Below are positions 27,888-34,987 of a stretch of DNA of 59,344 nt, one piece after another. Position numbers and translations under genes: made by a program. The stretch is taken from NCBI GenBank assembly GCA_003133545.1, contig PKYA01000201.1, positions 1-59,344 of the forward strand, in the 5' to 3' direction. Origin of the DNA: Acidimicrobiaceae bacterium (GTDB taxonomy: Bacteria; Actinomycetota; Acidimicrobiia; Acidimicrobiales; RAAP-2). Below the pieces are notes generated by a model. The model saw only the letters and a program-made list of their open reading frames with translations. It did not search any database and was not told the origin of the DNA. The first letter of the stretch is position 1; every line of letters starts with the position of its first letter.

Positions 27888-29154
27888 AGCGCTCGGGGCG
27901 GAGCCGCGGCGGAAGTGGGCGGCGGCGCGCGTCTGGGCCGCCCATCAGTCCCCCTACATGGCGAGCGCCCTCCTGGCTCTGGACCCGGTGGTGGTCGACC
28001 AGTCCGGGGACCCCGTGGCGGGCCGGCTGGACCTGCGCGCCTTTCCGGTTGATCCGGCGTGGCACGTCTACCTGGACCCCGAGGCGGTGGCGGCGACCGA
28101 CGTCGCGCTGATCGGCTTCTGGCTCGTCCACCAGGTGAGCCATCTGCTGCGGCACCATGCCGACCGGTGTCCCCTGGGCGCGCCGGATGCGACCTCGACC
28201 GCGGGCCGCGCCCCGAGCGCGGAGGAACAGGTCTGGAACATGGCAGCCGATGCCGAGATCAACGATGACCTGGTCGCGGGCAGCGCGGTCGTCCCCGAGC
28301 ATGCCGTGACCCCCGCCGCACTCGGGCTGGCCGACTCCCTGACGGCCGAGGACTATTGGGACGCCCTGGGGGGCAGGGAAAACGCGCCGACGCCCCCGCA
28401 CCGGCCGGCCGCCGCGAGCGGGCACGACTGTGGCAGCGGCTGCGACGGCCGGCGGCGCTCGTGGGACAGCGGGAAGCCCGGCCTCGGCACGCTGGGCCAC
28501 ACCCTGATCGAGCGTGACGTCGCCCGGCGCATAGAGGAGCATCGGCGCCGGTACGGGAACGTCCCGGCCGGCTGGCAGCGCTGGGCGTCGGAGATACTCG
28601 AGCCGGTGATCAGCTGGCAGCGGCTGCTGGCTTCTGCCGTGCGCCGCGGGGTGGCCGATGTCGCCGGGCGGGTGGACTTCACCTACCGCAAGCCATCGCG
28701 GCGTTCCTCGGTCTCGGGCGGTGTCATCCTCCCCAGCCTGCGCCAGCCACTCCCCAAAGTGGCCATGGTGCTCGACACCTCGGGCAGTATGGACGACCAC
28801 CTGCTGGAGCAATCGCTGGCCGAGGTGCAAGGGGTGCTCAAGAGCATGGGGGTCGGCCGTCGACATCTCCGGATCATCTGCTGCGACGCCAAGGCGTTCG
28901 ACGCACAAAAGGTCATGGCGGCGAGCGACGTCACGCTCCTCGGTGGCGGGGGGACCGACATGGGCGCCGGTCTGTCCAAGGCGGCAGCGCTGCGCCCGCG
29001 GCCGGACCTCGTGATCGTGCTCACCGACGGTCACACCCCGTGGCCGGGCGCGGCGCCCCCGCGGATCCGGGTCATCGTGGGCCTGATGGATCCGAGCGGG
29101 TCGGTCCCCGCCTGGGCCCGGGCGATCGACATCCGTCCGGGGCGGGCGGCATGA
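27868..29154 (+). CDS. DUF2201-like protein: degenerate metallopeptidase domain plus VWA
   Basis: A 428-residue protein. The N-terminal half matches the putative metallopeptidase domain of DUF2201 proteins, with FWLVHQVSHLLRHHADR at about residues 85-100. The HExxH glutamate is Gln here (H88-Q-V-S-H92), so protease activity is doubtful although metal binding may remain. AEEQVWNMAADAEINDDL is also typical. The C-terminal half is a VWA-like domain with MIDAS residues MVLDTSGSMDD and VLTDGHTPWP. GTG 27868 has GGAGGG just upstream and lies inside the end of the MoxR gene. MoxR-VWA pairs act together; the target here is unknown. Confidence 0.85.
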   Translation: MILRPLEALGAEPRRKWAAARVWAAHQSPYMASALLALDPVVVDQSGDPVAGRLDLRAFPVDPAWHVYLDPEAVAATDVALIGFWLVHQVSHLLRHHADRCPLGAPDATSTAGRAPSAEEQVWNMAADAEINDDLVAGSAVVPEHAVTPAALGLADSLTAEDYWDALGGRENAPTPPHRPAAASGHDCGSGCDGRRRSWDSGKPGLGTLGHTLIERDVARRIEEHRRRYGNVPAGWQRWASEILEPVISWQRLLASAVRRGVADVAGRVDFTYRKPSRRSSVSGGVILPSLRQPLPKVAMVLDTSGSMDDHLLEQSLAEVQGVLKSMGVGRRHLRIICCDAKAFDAQKVMAASDVTLLGGGGTDMGAGLSKAAALRPRPDLVIVLTDGHTPWPGAAPPRIRVIVGLMDPSGSVPAWARAIDIRPGRAA

Positions 29155-29200
29155 GATCCTTGCGGATCGTGCCGACACGACGGAGGTCACCGGGACACTG

Positions 29201-30430
29201 ATGCAGACCCGTATCGATGCGTCCGAACCCGATGACGGCGGGCCCGAAGATCTCGGTCATTGGCTGACGGCCGGCTTCGCGGCCGAAGAGGCCGAGATCT
29301 GGCGGCGCTGGCGGTTCTCCATCGCCCAAGCCCGGTCGTGGAAGTCGGCGGGCGTCGACGATGGTCTCCAGGCCGCCCAGTGGTCCACCGCCGCCGTGGC
29401 GCCGGACACGGTGACGGCCTGGCGGGCGGCGGGAATCGACGCGGTCGAGGCGGTCCGTTGGCACGAGTTCGGGTACGGGTTAGAGCTGGCCCGCTCCGAG
29501 AGGCAGCAAGGCCGCGGTCCCGACCAGACCTTCGCCCTCTCGCATCCGCAGACGGCGGTGACGAGAAACATCGGCAGGTCGTCGGGAGGGCTGGTGCTTG
29601 CCTCAGGCGGGCGGGCGACGGGCATGCGACGCTTCCTCGAGTCGGGCGTCGACCACATGATCATGCGCTCGTACCTCCAATGTCAGTGGACCGACGAGAG
29701 CGCACTGGCATGGGCCACCCATGGGATCGATGCCGGGGGTGCCTACACCTGGCACGAGCTCGGCCTGACACCGAGCGAGGCGGGACGCCTCGTCCTGCAG
29801 GGAAGGTCGGCCGGGGAAGTCGTCGGCGAGTGGTGGGGCGCCGGGATCCCTTTTGGCGAGTTCGCCGACTGGCTCGGCGCGGGCCTGAGCGCCGCCGAGG
29901 CGGCGGAGCAGAGAGCCCGGGGGATCACAGCCGAACATGCCGCCGCACTGCGGGCGTTGCGCCAGGAGGAGCCGGAGGCGGCTCGGCCGGGCCGGCAGCC
30001 GGCGGCGAGCCGTCGCCTGGGACCGCCGGTGACAGAACGCAGAGGCCCACCGCCGGCCGACGAACAGGGGGCACGGGCACAGATCTGCGCCGCCTTCAGC
30101 GCCATGCTGACACCTGACGAAGCGGGCGTCACCATCCCGAGCGTCGACGGCGGCGACAACCTCGGCGACTGCCTCGCGGAGGCGGCCCTACGGCACGGGG
30201 TGATGGCGGCCGGCACGTCGGCCACGGTGCACGCCGACCTGGTCCAGTTCATCAACGCGCGCGAGGCCTGGGTCACCTACTCGGTTACGATCGCCGGTCG
30301 GCATAGCATGCAGCTAGGAGATCGAGCCGGGCGGGCAGTCCTCGCCGGAGACGAGTGGAAGGTGACGAGGGACACATTCTGCCAGTTCATGCAGATCGCC
30401 GGCGTCCAGTGCCCACCCCGCAACGCGTGA
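29201..30430 (+). CDS. protein of tandem 13-residue Trp repeats with C-terminal NTF2-like domain
   Basis: A 409-residue protein I cannot assign to a named family. Residues 21-99 and 163-250 consist of 13-14-residue units of the form W-x-x-A/h-G-[IVFL]-x4-A-x-x; Trp falls at 21, 34, 47, 61, 74, 87, then 171, 184, 211, 224. Examples are WRAAGIDAVEAVR and WLGAGLSAAEAAEQ. This predicts short repeated helices, perhaps a solenoid for protein binding. After a Pro/Arg linker, residues 290-409 look like an NTF2/SnoaL-type domain ending DEWKVTRDTFCQFMQIAGVQ. No signal peptide or membrane helix. It lies 46 bp after the MoxR-VWA pair and 7 bp before the phosphoesterase, suggesting a role with the ATPase. 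Confidence 0.75.
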   Translation: MQTRIDASEPDDGGPEDLGHWLTAGFAAEEAEIWRRWRFSIAQARSWKSAGVDDGLQAAQWSTAAVAPDTVTAWRAAGIDAVEAVRWHEFGYGLELARSERQQGRGPDQTFALSHPQTAVTRNIGRSSGGLVLASGGRATGMRRFLESGVDHMIMRSYLQCQWTDESALAWATHGIDAGGAYTWHELGLTPSEAGRLVLQGRSAGEVVGEWWGAGIPFGEFADWLGAGLSAAEAAEQRARGITAEHAAALRALRQEEPEAARPGRQPAASRRLGPPVTERRGPPPADEQGARAQICAAFSAMLTPDEAGVTIPSVDGGDNLGDCLAEAALRHGVMAAGTSATVHADLVQFINAREAWVTYSVTIAGRHSMQLGDRAGRAVLAGDEWKVTRDTFCQFMQIAGVQCPPRNA

Positions 30431-30437
30431 CGGTGTC

Positions 30438-31856
30438 GTGACGCCCCCTGAGAACGCGGACGACGCGGGGGCGACTTCCCAGCGGTTCGGGCGCCGGCAG
30501 CTGTTGGAAGCGGCAGCCCTCGGGGTGGGAGGCGTCGTCCTGGGATCGTCGGGAGCCGGAGCCTCGACGACGAAGGGATCCCGGCGAGTGGCCCGCATTC
30601 GGTACCCGACGTTGACCTCGGCCGCCGTGCGCCAGCCTGGTTCGCTCCCCGATCCCCGGCGACCGGCCGGTGCCGACCTGGTTCCCGAGATCGAGCAGAT
30701 CGTCGTGGTGATGATGGAGAACCACTCCTTCGACAACATGCTCGGCATGCTGGGCCGGGGTGACGGCTTCCCCCTCGACGCCCAGGGCAGGCCCACGGCC
30801 GCCTGCCCGGACGGACATGGGCACCTGGTGCATGCCTTCCACATGCCGAGCGACTGCCAGACCGACGGTGTCGGGAACGACTGGAACACCGGCCATCGCT
30901 CCTATGACAACGGGACGAACCAGGGCTTCGTGGAAGCGTCGACCGGAGAGACCATGGGGTATTTCCTCGACTCCGACATGCCTTTCACCTGGGGCCTGGC
31001 CCGTACCTTCCCCATCGCAGACCGCTGGTTCTGCTCGCTGCTCGGCCAGACCGATCCCAACCGGCGCTACTTGTTCTCAGGCACGTCGCTCGGCTTGGTG
31101 AGCGACAGCTTCCCTCTCGCCCTCCCTCCCAACGGCACCATCTTCGACACCTTCAACAAGTACGGCATCTCGTGGCGGGACTACTACTCGGACCTCCCGA
31201 GCCTGGGCGTGTACCTGCCCCTCCTCGGCGAGCGCGCGATCAACGAGAACATCGTGAAAATCGACCAGTTCTTCATCGACGCCGCCGCCGGCTCGCTCCC
31301 CCAGTTCACCCTGCTCGAGCCCAACTACTCCATCTCGTCAGAGGAGAATCCCCAGGACGTACAGTACGGGGACCAGTTCATGTCGGACGTGGTCAACGCC
31401 GTCATGCGGGGCCCCCAGTGGCCCAAGACGCTGATGATCTGGACCTATGACGAGTGGGGCGGCTGGTACGACCACGTGCCGCCCCCGGCGGCCGTGCCGC
31501 CCGACGATGTGCCACCGGACCTCCCGCCCGGCAGCCTCCCCGGCGCGTTCGACCGCTACGGGTTCCGCGTGCCGGCCGGGGTCATCTCGCCCTATGCCAA
31601 GACGGACTTCGTCTCCCACACCGTCTATGACCACACGTCCATATTGAAGACGGTGGAGACCAAGTGGAACCTGCCGGCACTCACCCGGCGTGACGCCAAC
31701 GCCCAGCACGTGCTGGACATGGTCGACTTCACGGCGAAGCCGCACTTCCTGCACGCGCCGACGCTGCCCGATCCGGCCAACCCGGTCAGCTCGTACACGT
31801 GCCTGACCACCGGGCCGGGGCAGATCCCCCCGCCGAGTGCGGTGACGCCGGCGTGA
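30438..31856 (+). CDS. Tat-exported phosphoesterase (phospholipase C/acid phosphatase family)
   Basis: A 472-residue secreted enzyme. The N-terminus has a Tat signal (FGRRQLLEAAALGVGG). IEQIVVVMMENHSFDNMLG is the metal-binding start of the phosphoesterase family that includes bacterial phospholipase C and AcpA. NRRYLFSGTSLG, FTLLEPNYSISSEENPQDVQ, LMIWTYDEWGGWYDHVPPP and FRVPAGVISPYAK continue the family pattern, and VYDHTSILKTVETKWNLP closes it. Expected to hydrolyse phosphodiesters or phosphomonoesters outside the cell. GTG 30438 is 7 bp after the repeat gene; the stop overlaps the next start as GTGA. Confidence 0.9.
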   Translation: MTPPENADDAGATSQRFGRRQLLEAAALGVGGVVLGSSGAGASTTKGSRRVARIRYPTLTSAAVRQPGSLPDPRRPAGADLVPEIEQIVVVMMENHSFDNMLGMLGRGDGFPLDAQGRPTAACPDGHGHLVHAFHMPSDCQTDGVGNDWNTGHRSYDNGTNQGFVEASTGETMGYFLDSDMPFTWGLARTFPIADRWFCSLLGQTDPNRRYLFSGTSLGLVSDSFPLALPPNGTIFDTFNKYGISWRDYYSDLPSLGVYLPLLGERAINENIVKIDQFFIDAAAGSLPQFTLLEPNYSISSEENPQDVQYGDQFMSDVVNAVMRGPQWPKTLMIWTYDEWGGWYDHVPPPAAVPPDDVPPDLPPGSLPGAFDRYGFRVPAGVISPYAKTDFVSHTVYDHTSILKTVETKWNLPALTRRDANAQHVLDMVDFTAKPHFLHAPTLPDPANPVSSYTCLTTGPGQIPPPSAVTPA

Positions 31857-32434
31857 CGCCTCGCCGCACCCCACTGCGCGTGGTGGCCGGGGCGCCGCTG
31901 CTGGCCGCGGTGCTCGTGCTGGCCGTTGCTCCCCGCGCCGACGCGGTCGTCGCGGCCACCAAGGCCTCGCGCGCCGTGTCTGCCGTGGCGTGCAGTCCCT
32001 CGACGCTCTCGGCCACACTGGTGCTCTCGCCTGTGGGCAGCGCCTCCACCGCGGTGGCGGGGGCGGTCGTGTTTGCCAACGGATCGGGACGCGCCTGCAC
32101 GCTCCGCGGGGTGCCCAAGGTCAGCGTGGTCAGCCCGAGCGGGCAGGCGCTCGGGGTCTATCAGGAATCGAGTGTGCCCCACACCGCGCGCCCGGTCACG
32201 TTGGCGCGCTCCTCTTCCACCGCGCCGCGGCCGGACGCCGCCGTGAGCATCACCTGGTCCGCCTGGTCGTGTGCCCGGGGATCATTCGCCCTCGACATCC
32301 ACTTCGCAGGCTGGAGGGGTCCCATGACCGTGCCATGGGTACCCACCGCCGGCGCCGCGGCGCCGGCAACGTGCAGCGGCAGCCACGAGACGATCTTCGT
32401 GGGTCCGGTGGCCCGCTCCGCCCCACCCTCATAG
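31853..32434 (+). CDS. secreted DUF4232 protein
   Basis: A 193-residue exported protein: signal peptide with PLLAAVLVLAVAPRADA, then a beta-rich DUF4232 domain recognisable by VVFANGSGRACTLRGVPKVS and SITWSAWSC. Such domains are common in actinobacterial lipoproteins and secreted proteins and have no defined activity. Four cysteines are placed to form disulfides. GTG 31853 overlaps the phosphoesterase stop by four bases. Confidence 0.8.
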   Translation: MTPRRTPLRVVAGAPLLAAVLVLAVAPRADAVVAATKASRAVSAVACSPSTLSATLVLSPVGSASTAVAGAVVFANGSGRACTLRGVPKVSVVSPSGQALGVYQESSVPHTARPVTLARSSSTAPRPDAAVSITWSAWSCARGSFALDIHFAGWRGPMTVPWVPTAGAAAPATCSGSHETIFVGPVARSAPPS

Positions 32435-32454
32435 GGGGTGCGTAGCATCGTCGC

Positions 32455-33090
32455 ATGCGCCGTACGGCTGACCGGTGTATGGCGAAGCTCGCCCGCCTGC
32501 TGGTACGCATCTTCTTCCGGAGCGTGGAGCTCGAGGGCGGCGACAACCTGCCCGGTAAAGGTCCCCTCGTCGTGGCGGCCAACCACACGAACGGGCTGGT
32601 CGACGGGCTCCTCCTCATGGCTGCCCTCGGTCGCTATCCCCGATTTCTGGGCAAGTCGACGCTCTTTCGGATCCCGCCCCTGTGGCCCTTCTTGAAATTC
32701 GCCGGCGTCATCCCCGTCTTCCGGGCCAGTGACGGCGCCACCGGTGAGCGCAACGCGTCGGCCTTCGCCACCTGCCGGGAGATCCTCGCCCGCGGCGAGG
32801 TGGTGGCACTTTTCCCTGAAGGGATCAGCCACGACGAACTGTCACTGCAACCGCTCCGGACGGGTGCCGCCCGCATCGCGCTCGACGCCGCCTTCGAAGG
32901 TGACGTCGGGGACGTGCAGACGCTGCCCGTAGGCCTGACCTACGACGCCAAGGCCCGCTTCCGATCGCGGGCACTCGTGCACGTCGGGAAGCCTGCCGCC
33001 GTCGCCGTGTGGCGAGCGACCTATCAGTCTGACAGCCACAGGCCGTGCGCCAGTTCACCGTGGACCTCGCCGAACGCCTGTCCGCGGTGA
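32455..33090 (+). CDS. acyltransferase, N-terminal catalytic part (frameshifted)
   Basis: A 211-codon frame with a PlsC-type glycerolipid acyltransferase domain: VVAANHTNGLVDGLLLMAAL (the NHxNxLxD form seen in GPAT/Gpt2-like enzymes), FLGKSTLFRIPPLWPFLKFA, VIPVFR and VVALFPEGISHDE (FPEG). The last 15 or so residues (HRPCASSPWTSPNACPR) do not look like the family. The natural continuation is in the -1 frame, starting at 33045, so one lost base at about 33031-33044 has probably split a single gene of about 440 codons. Acyl-CoA- or acyl-ACP-dependent acylation of glycerol phosphates at the membrane is the expected activity of the intact protein. Confidence 0.8.
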   Translation: MRRTADRCMAKLARLLVRIFFRSVELEGGDNLPGKGPLVVAANHTNGLVDGLLLMAALGRYPRFLGKSTLFRIPPLWPFLKFAGVIPVFRASDGATGERNASAFATCREILARGEVVALFPEGISHDELSLQPLRTGAARIALDAAFEGDVGDVQTLPVGLTYDAKARFRSRALVHVGKPAAVAVWRATYQSDSHRPCASSPWTSPNACPR

Positions 33091-33779
33091 GCCCCTCTTA
33101 TGCATCGTGGCAGCAGGCCGAGCAGGTGTCCCGGGTAGCCGAAGTGGTGGTGCGCCCGGCACACGGAGCGGGGCCGCGAGAGACCACCCTGGCCGACCAG
33201 GTGGAAGTGGCCGGCCGACTCGCCCGTGTCGAGCAGGACGATCCGGGCGACACGCGCTTGCGCGACGTGCTCGCGGCGTATGCCGTCTACACGCGGGACC
33301 TCGACCTGTTGGGGCTGCGCGATGCGCAGGTGTCGGCCCGGTACTCCCGGGCCGGATTGCGCGGATCGTTGGCGTGGTCGATGGTCAAGGTGCTGGCGGC
33401 CCTTCCGTTCGCCGCCATCGGTGCCGCGGTGCACGTGATCCCGTTCGAGATCATCAAGCAACTGGCCAAGTTGCCCCGCAATGAAGGCATCAAGGCCACG
33501 GTCAAGCTCCTCGGTTGCTTCGCTTCGTTCACCGTCGTCTATGCAGCCCTGGGGTTCTTCGTCGGCCGCGCCTACGGTGCCCCGCCCGGTCTGGCCGCCT
33601 CCGTCGCGGCGCCGTGGTGCGGGTACGTGGCCGTACGGCTGGCCGAACGGGTCAAACGGATCGGCGGCGTGCTGGCCGGATATCGGATCGTCCGGGAGCA
33701 GCGAGGCGCCCTCGAGGCTGTGCTGGCACACCGGGCGGCGGTGGTCGACAGCGCCCGGGCCGCACTGGGCACAGCGTGA
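33045..33779 (+). CDS. acyltransferase, C-terminal part (frameshifted partner)
   Basis: A 244-codon frame opening GTG with MRQFTVDLAERLSAVSPSYA, the usual continuation of long bacterial PlsC-like acyltransferases, then a helical region and two hydrophobic segments (VKVLAALPFAAIGAAVHVIP, and LLGCFASFTVVYAALGFFVG). It overlaps the catalytic part by 46 bp. In this frame an in-frame TGA lies at 33030, so the join must fall between 33030 and 33045. It may be translated separately from the GTG, but by itself it has no catalytic motif. The stop overlaps the next gene as GTGA. Confidence 0.7.
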   Translation: MRQFTVDLAERLSAVSPSYASWQQAEQVSRVAEVVVRPAHGAGPRETTLADQVEVAGRLARVEQDDPGDTRLRDVLAAYAVYTRDLDLLGLRDAQVSARYSRAGLRGSLAWSMVKVLAALPFAAIGAAVHVIPFEIIKQLAKLPRNEGIKATVKLLGCFASFTVVYAALGFFVGRAYGAPPGLAASVAAPWCGYVAVRLAERVKRIGGVLAGYRIVREQRGALEAVLAHRAAVVDSARAALGTA

Positions 33780-34555
33780 AGCGGGCAACGCTGCACTACG
33801 GCGCGCATCATGCGCAGGTCGCTGAGCTCTGGCGCCCCGAGGGCGTGCCGGGCCCCCTGCCGGTCGTCGTCGTCATCCATGGAGGCTTCTGGCGGCAGAT
33901 CTATACGAAGCGCCTGATGCACCGGCTCTGCGGCGCCGTCGTGGCACACGGCTGGGTGGCCTACAACATCGAATACCGCAGGGTCGGAAACTTGGGCAGT
34001 GGCGGGTGGCCCGAGACGTTCGACGACGTTTCCGCTGCCATCGACGCCCTGGCCGGAGTGGAAGGCATCGACCGCCGGCGGGTGGTGACCTGCGGACACT
34101 CTGCCGGCGGCCACCTCGCGCTGTGGGCCGCGACGGCACGGGCGACCGGGCCGCCGGCCTCGGATGGCCGTGACCCGGTGCGGGTGTGTGCTGCCTTCTC
34201 CCTGGCCGGCGTGGTGGACCTCGTGGCGGCGGCCCAGCTCCATGTGGGCGCCGGTGCGGTGACGGCGCTCATGGGCGGCAGCCCGGAGGAATACCCCGCG
34301 CGCTACGCCATGGGCTCCCCGGCGTCGTTGTTGCCCATCGGCGTTCCCCAGTTCCTGGTGCACGGGCTCGACGACACGACGGTGCCGCCGTCGCTCAGCG
34401 CGGACTATGCCGCGCGGGCACACGCACGGGGGGACGCGGCCGAGTACGTGCCGTTGCCCGGTGCGGGGCACATGGACATGATCGATCCGCGCGGCGCCGC
34501 CTGGCGCGAGGTGCGGGCCCGCTTGGACCGCCTGTCGGCGCCTTCGTGCCCCTGA
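33776..34555 (+). CDS. alpha/beta hydrolase (esterase/lipase, carboxylesterase-like)
   Basis: A 259-residue alpha/beta hydrolase of the HSL/kynurenine-formamidase-like group: VVVIHGGFWRQIYTK (oxyanion HGGxW), YNIEYRRVGNLGSGGWPETF, nucleophile CGHSAGGHLALW, acid in LVHGLDDTTVPPS and His in GAGHMDMIDP. It cleaves small esters or amides; substrate unknown. GTG 33776 overlaps the previous stop by four bases, placing it last in the plus-strand unit. It is convergent with the minus-strand DUF4331 group. Confidence 0.85.
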   Translation: MKRATLHYGAHHAQVAELWRPEGVPGPLPVVVVIHGGFWRQIYTKRLMHRLCGAVVAHGWVAYNIEYRRVGNLGSGGWPETFDDVSAAIDALAGVEGIDRRRVVTCGHSAGGHLALWAATARATGPPASDGRDPVRVCAAFSLAGVVDLVAAAQLHVGAGAVTALMGGSPEEYPARYAMGSPASLLPIGVPQFLVHGLDDTTVPPSLSADYAARAHARGDAAEYVPLPGAGHMDMIDPRGAAWREVRARLDRLSAPSCP

Positions 34556-34578
34556 GCGGTTGGGCGCGGGCAAACGGG

Positions 34579-34971
34579 CTACGCGTGGGCGCGGCAGTCC
34601 CCCGCCCGGAACTCGCTCACGCGGCCGCCCACGATGGCCACCTCGCCGAGCGGGTGGTCATCGACACCCCACAGCGTGTAGACGCCCTCGGAGAGCTCGG
34701 GATAGACACCGGCGATGAATTCGCGATCGACCGCCCGCCGGCGCCGGATCATCGTGTGCATGTGGTGCGAGCGCGGGGCTCCGACCGGCGTCAGATCAAT
34801 CTCGCACCCAAGGCACTCTTCTTCCGCATAGAGGATGAGGGCGCCGATGCTCCCGCCTATGTCGAGCACGAGCGCTTCCGCGGGGCCGACCGTCGGACCC
34901 TCGTCGACGAACGGCAGCTCGACGGGAGTACCACCGTGATGATGGGCGTGAGGATGCTGGTGGAGTTCCAT
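34579..34971 (-). CDS. conserved hypothetical with His-rich N-terminus
   Basis: A 130-residue soluble protein. It begins MELHQHPHAHHHGGTP, a dense histidine cluster likely to bind metal. The body has ALVLDIGGSIGALILYAEEE, LGCEIDLTPVG, SHHMHTMIRRR and YPELSEGVYTLWG, giving a beta-rich small domain I cannot name with certainty. It starts 16 bp after the DUF4331 stop and is probably co-transcribed with it. No signal peptide is seen, although the upstream proteins of the group are exported or extracellular-looking. Confidence 0.65.
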   Translation of the reverse strand: MELHQHPHAHHHGGTPVELPFVDEGPTVGPAEALVLDIGGSIGALILYAEEECLGCEIDLTPVGAPRSHHMHTMIRRRRAVDREFIAGVYPELSEGVYTLWGVDDHPLGEVAIVGGRVSEFRAGDCRAHA

Positions 34972-34987
34972 GGCGCGACCGGTCGGA

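Noticed and set aside
33030-33050. Programmed -1 ribosomal frameshifting in the acyltransferase
   Set aside because: No X-XXY-YYZ slippery heptamer is present in the overlap; a lost base is simpler.
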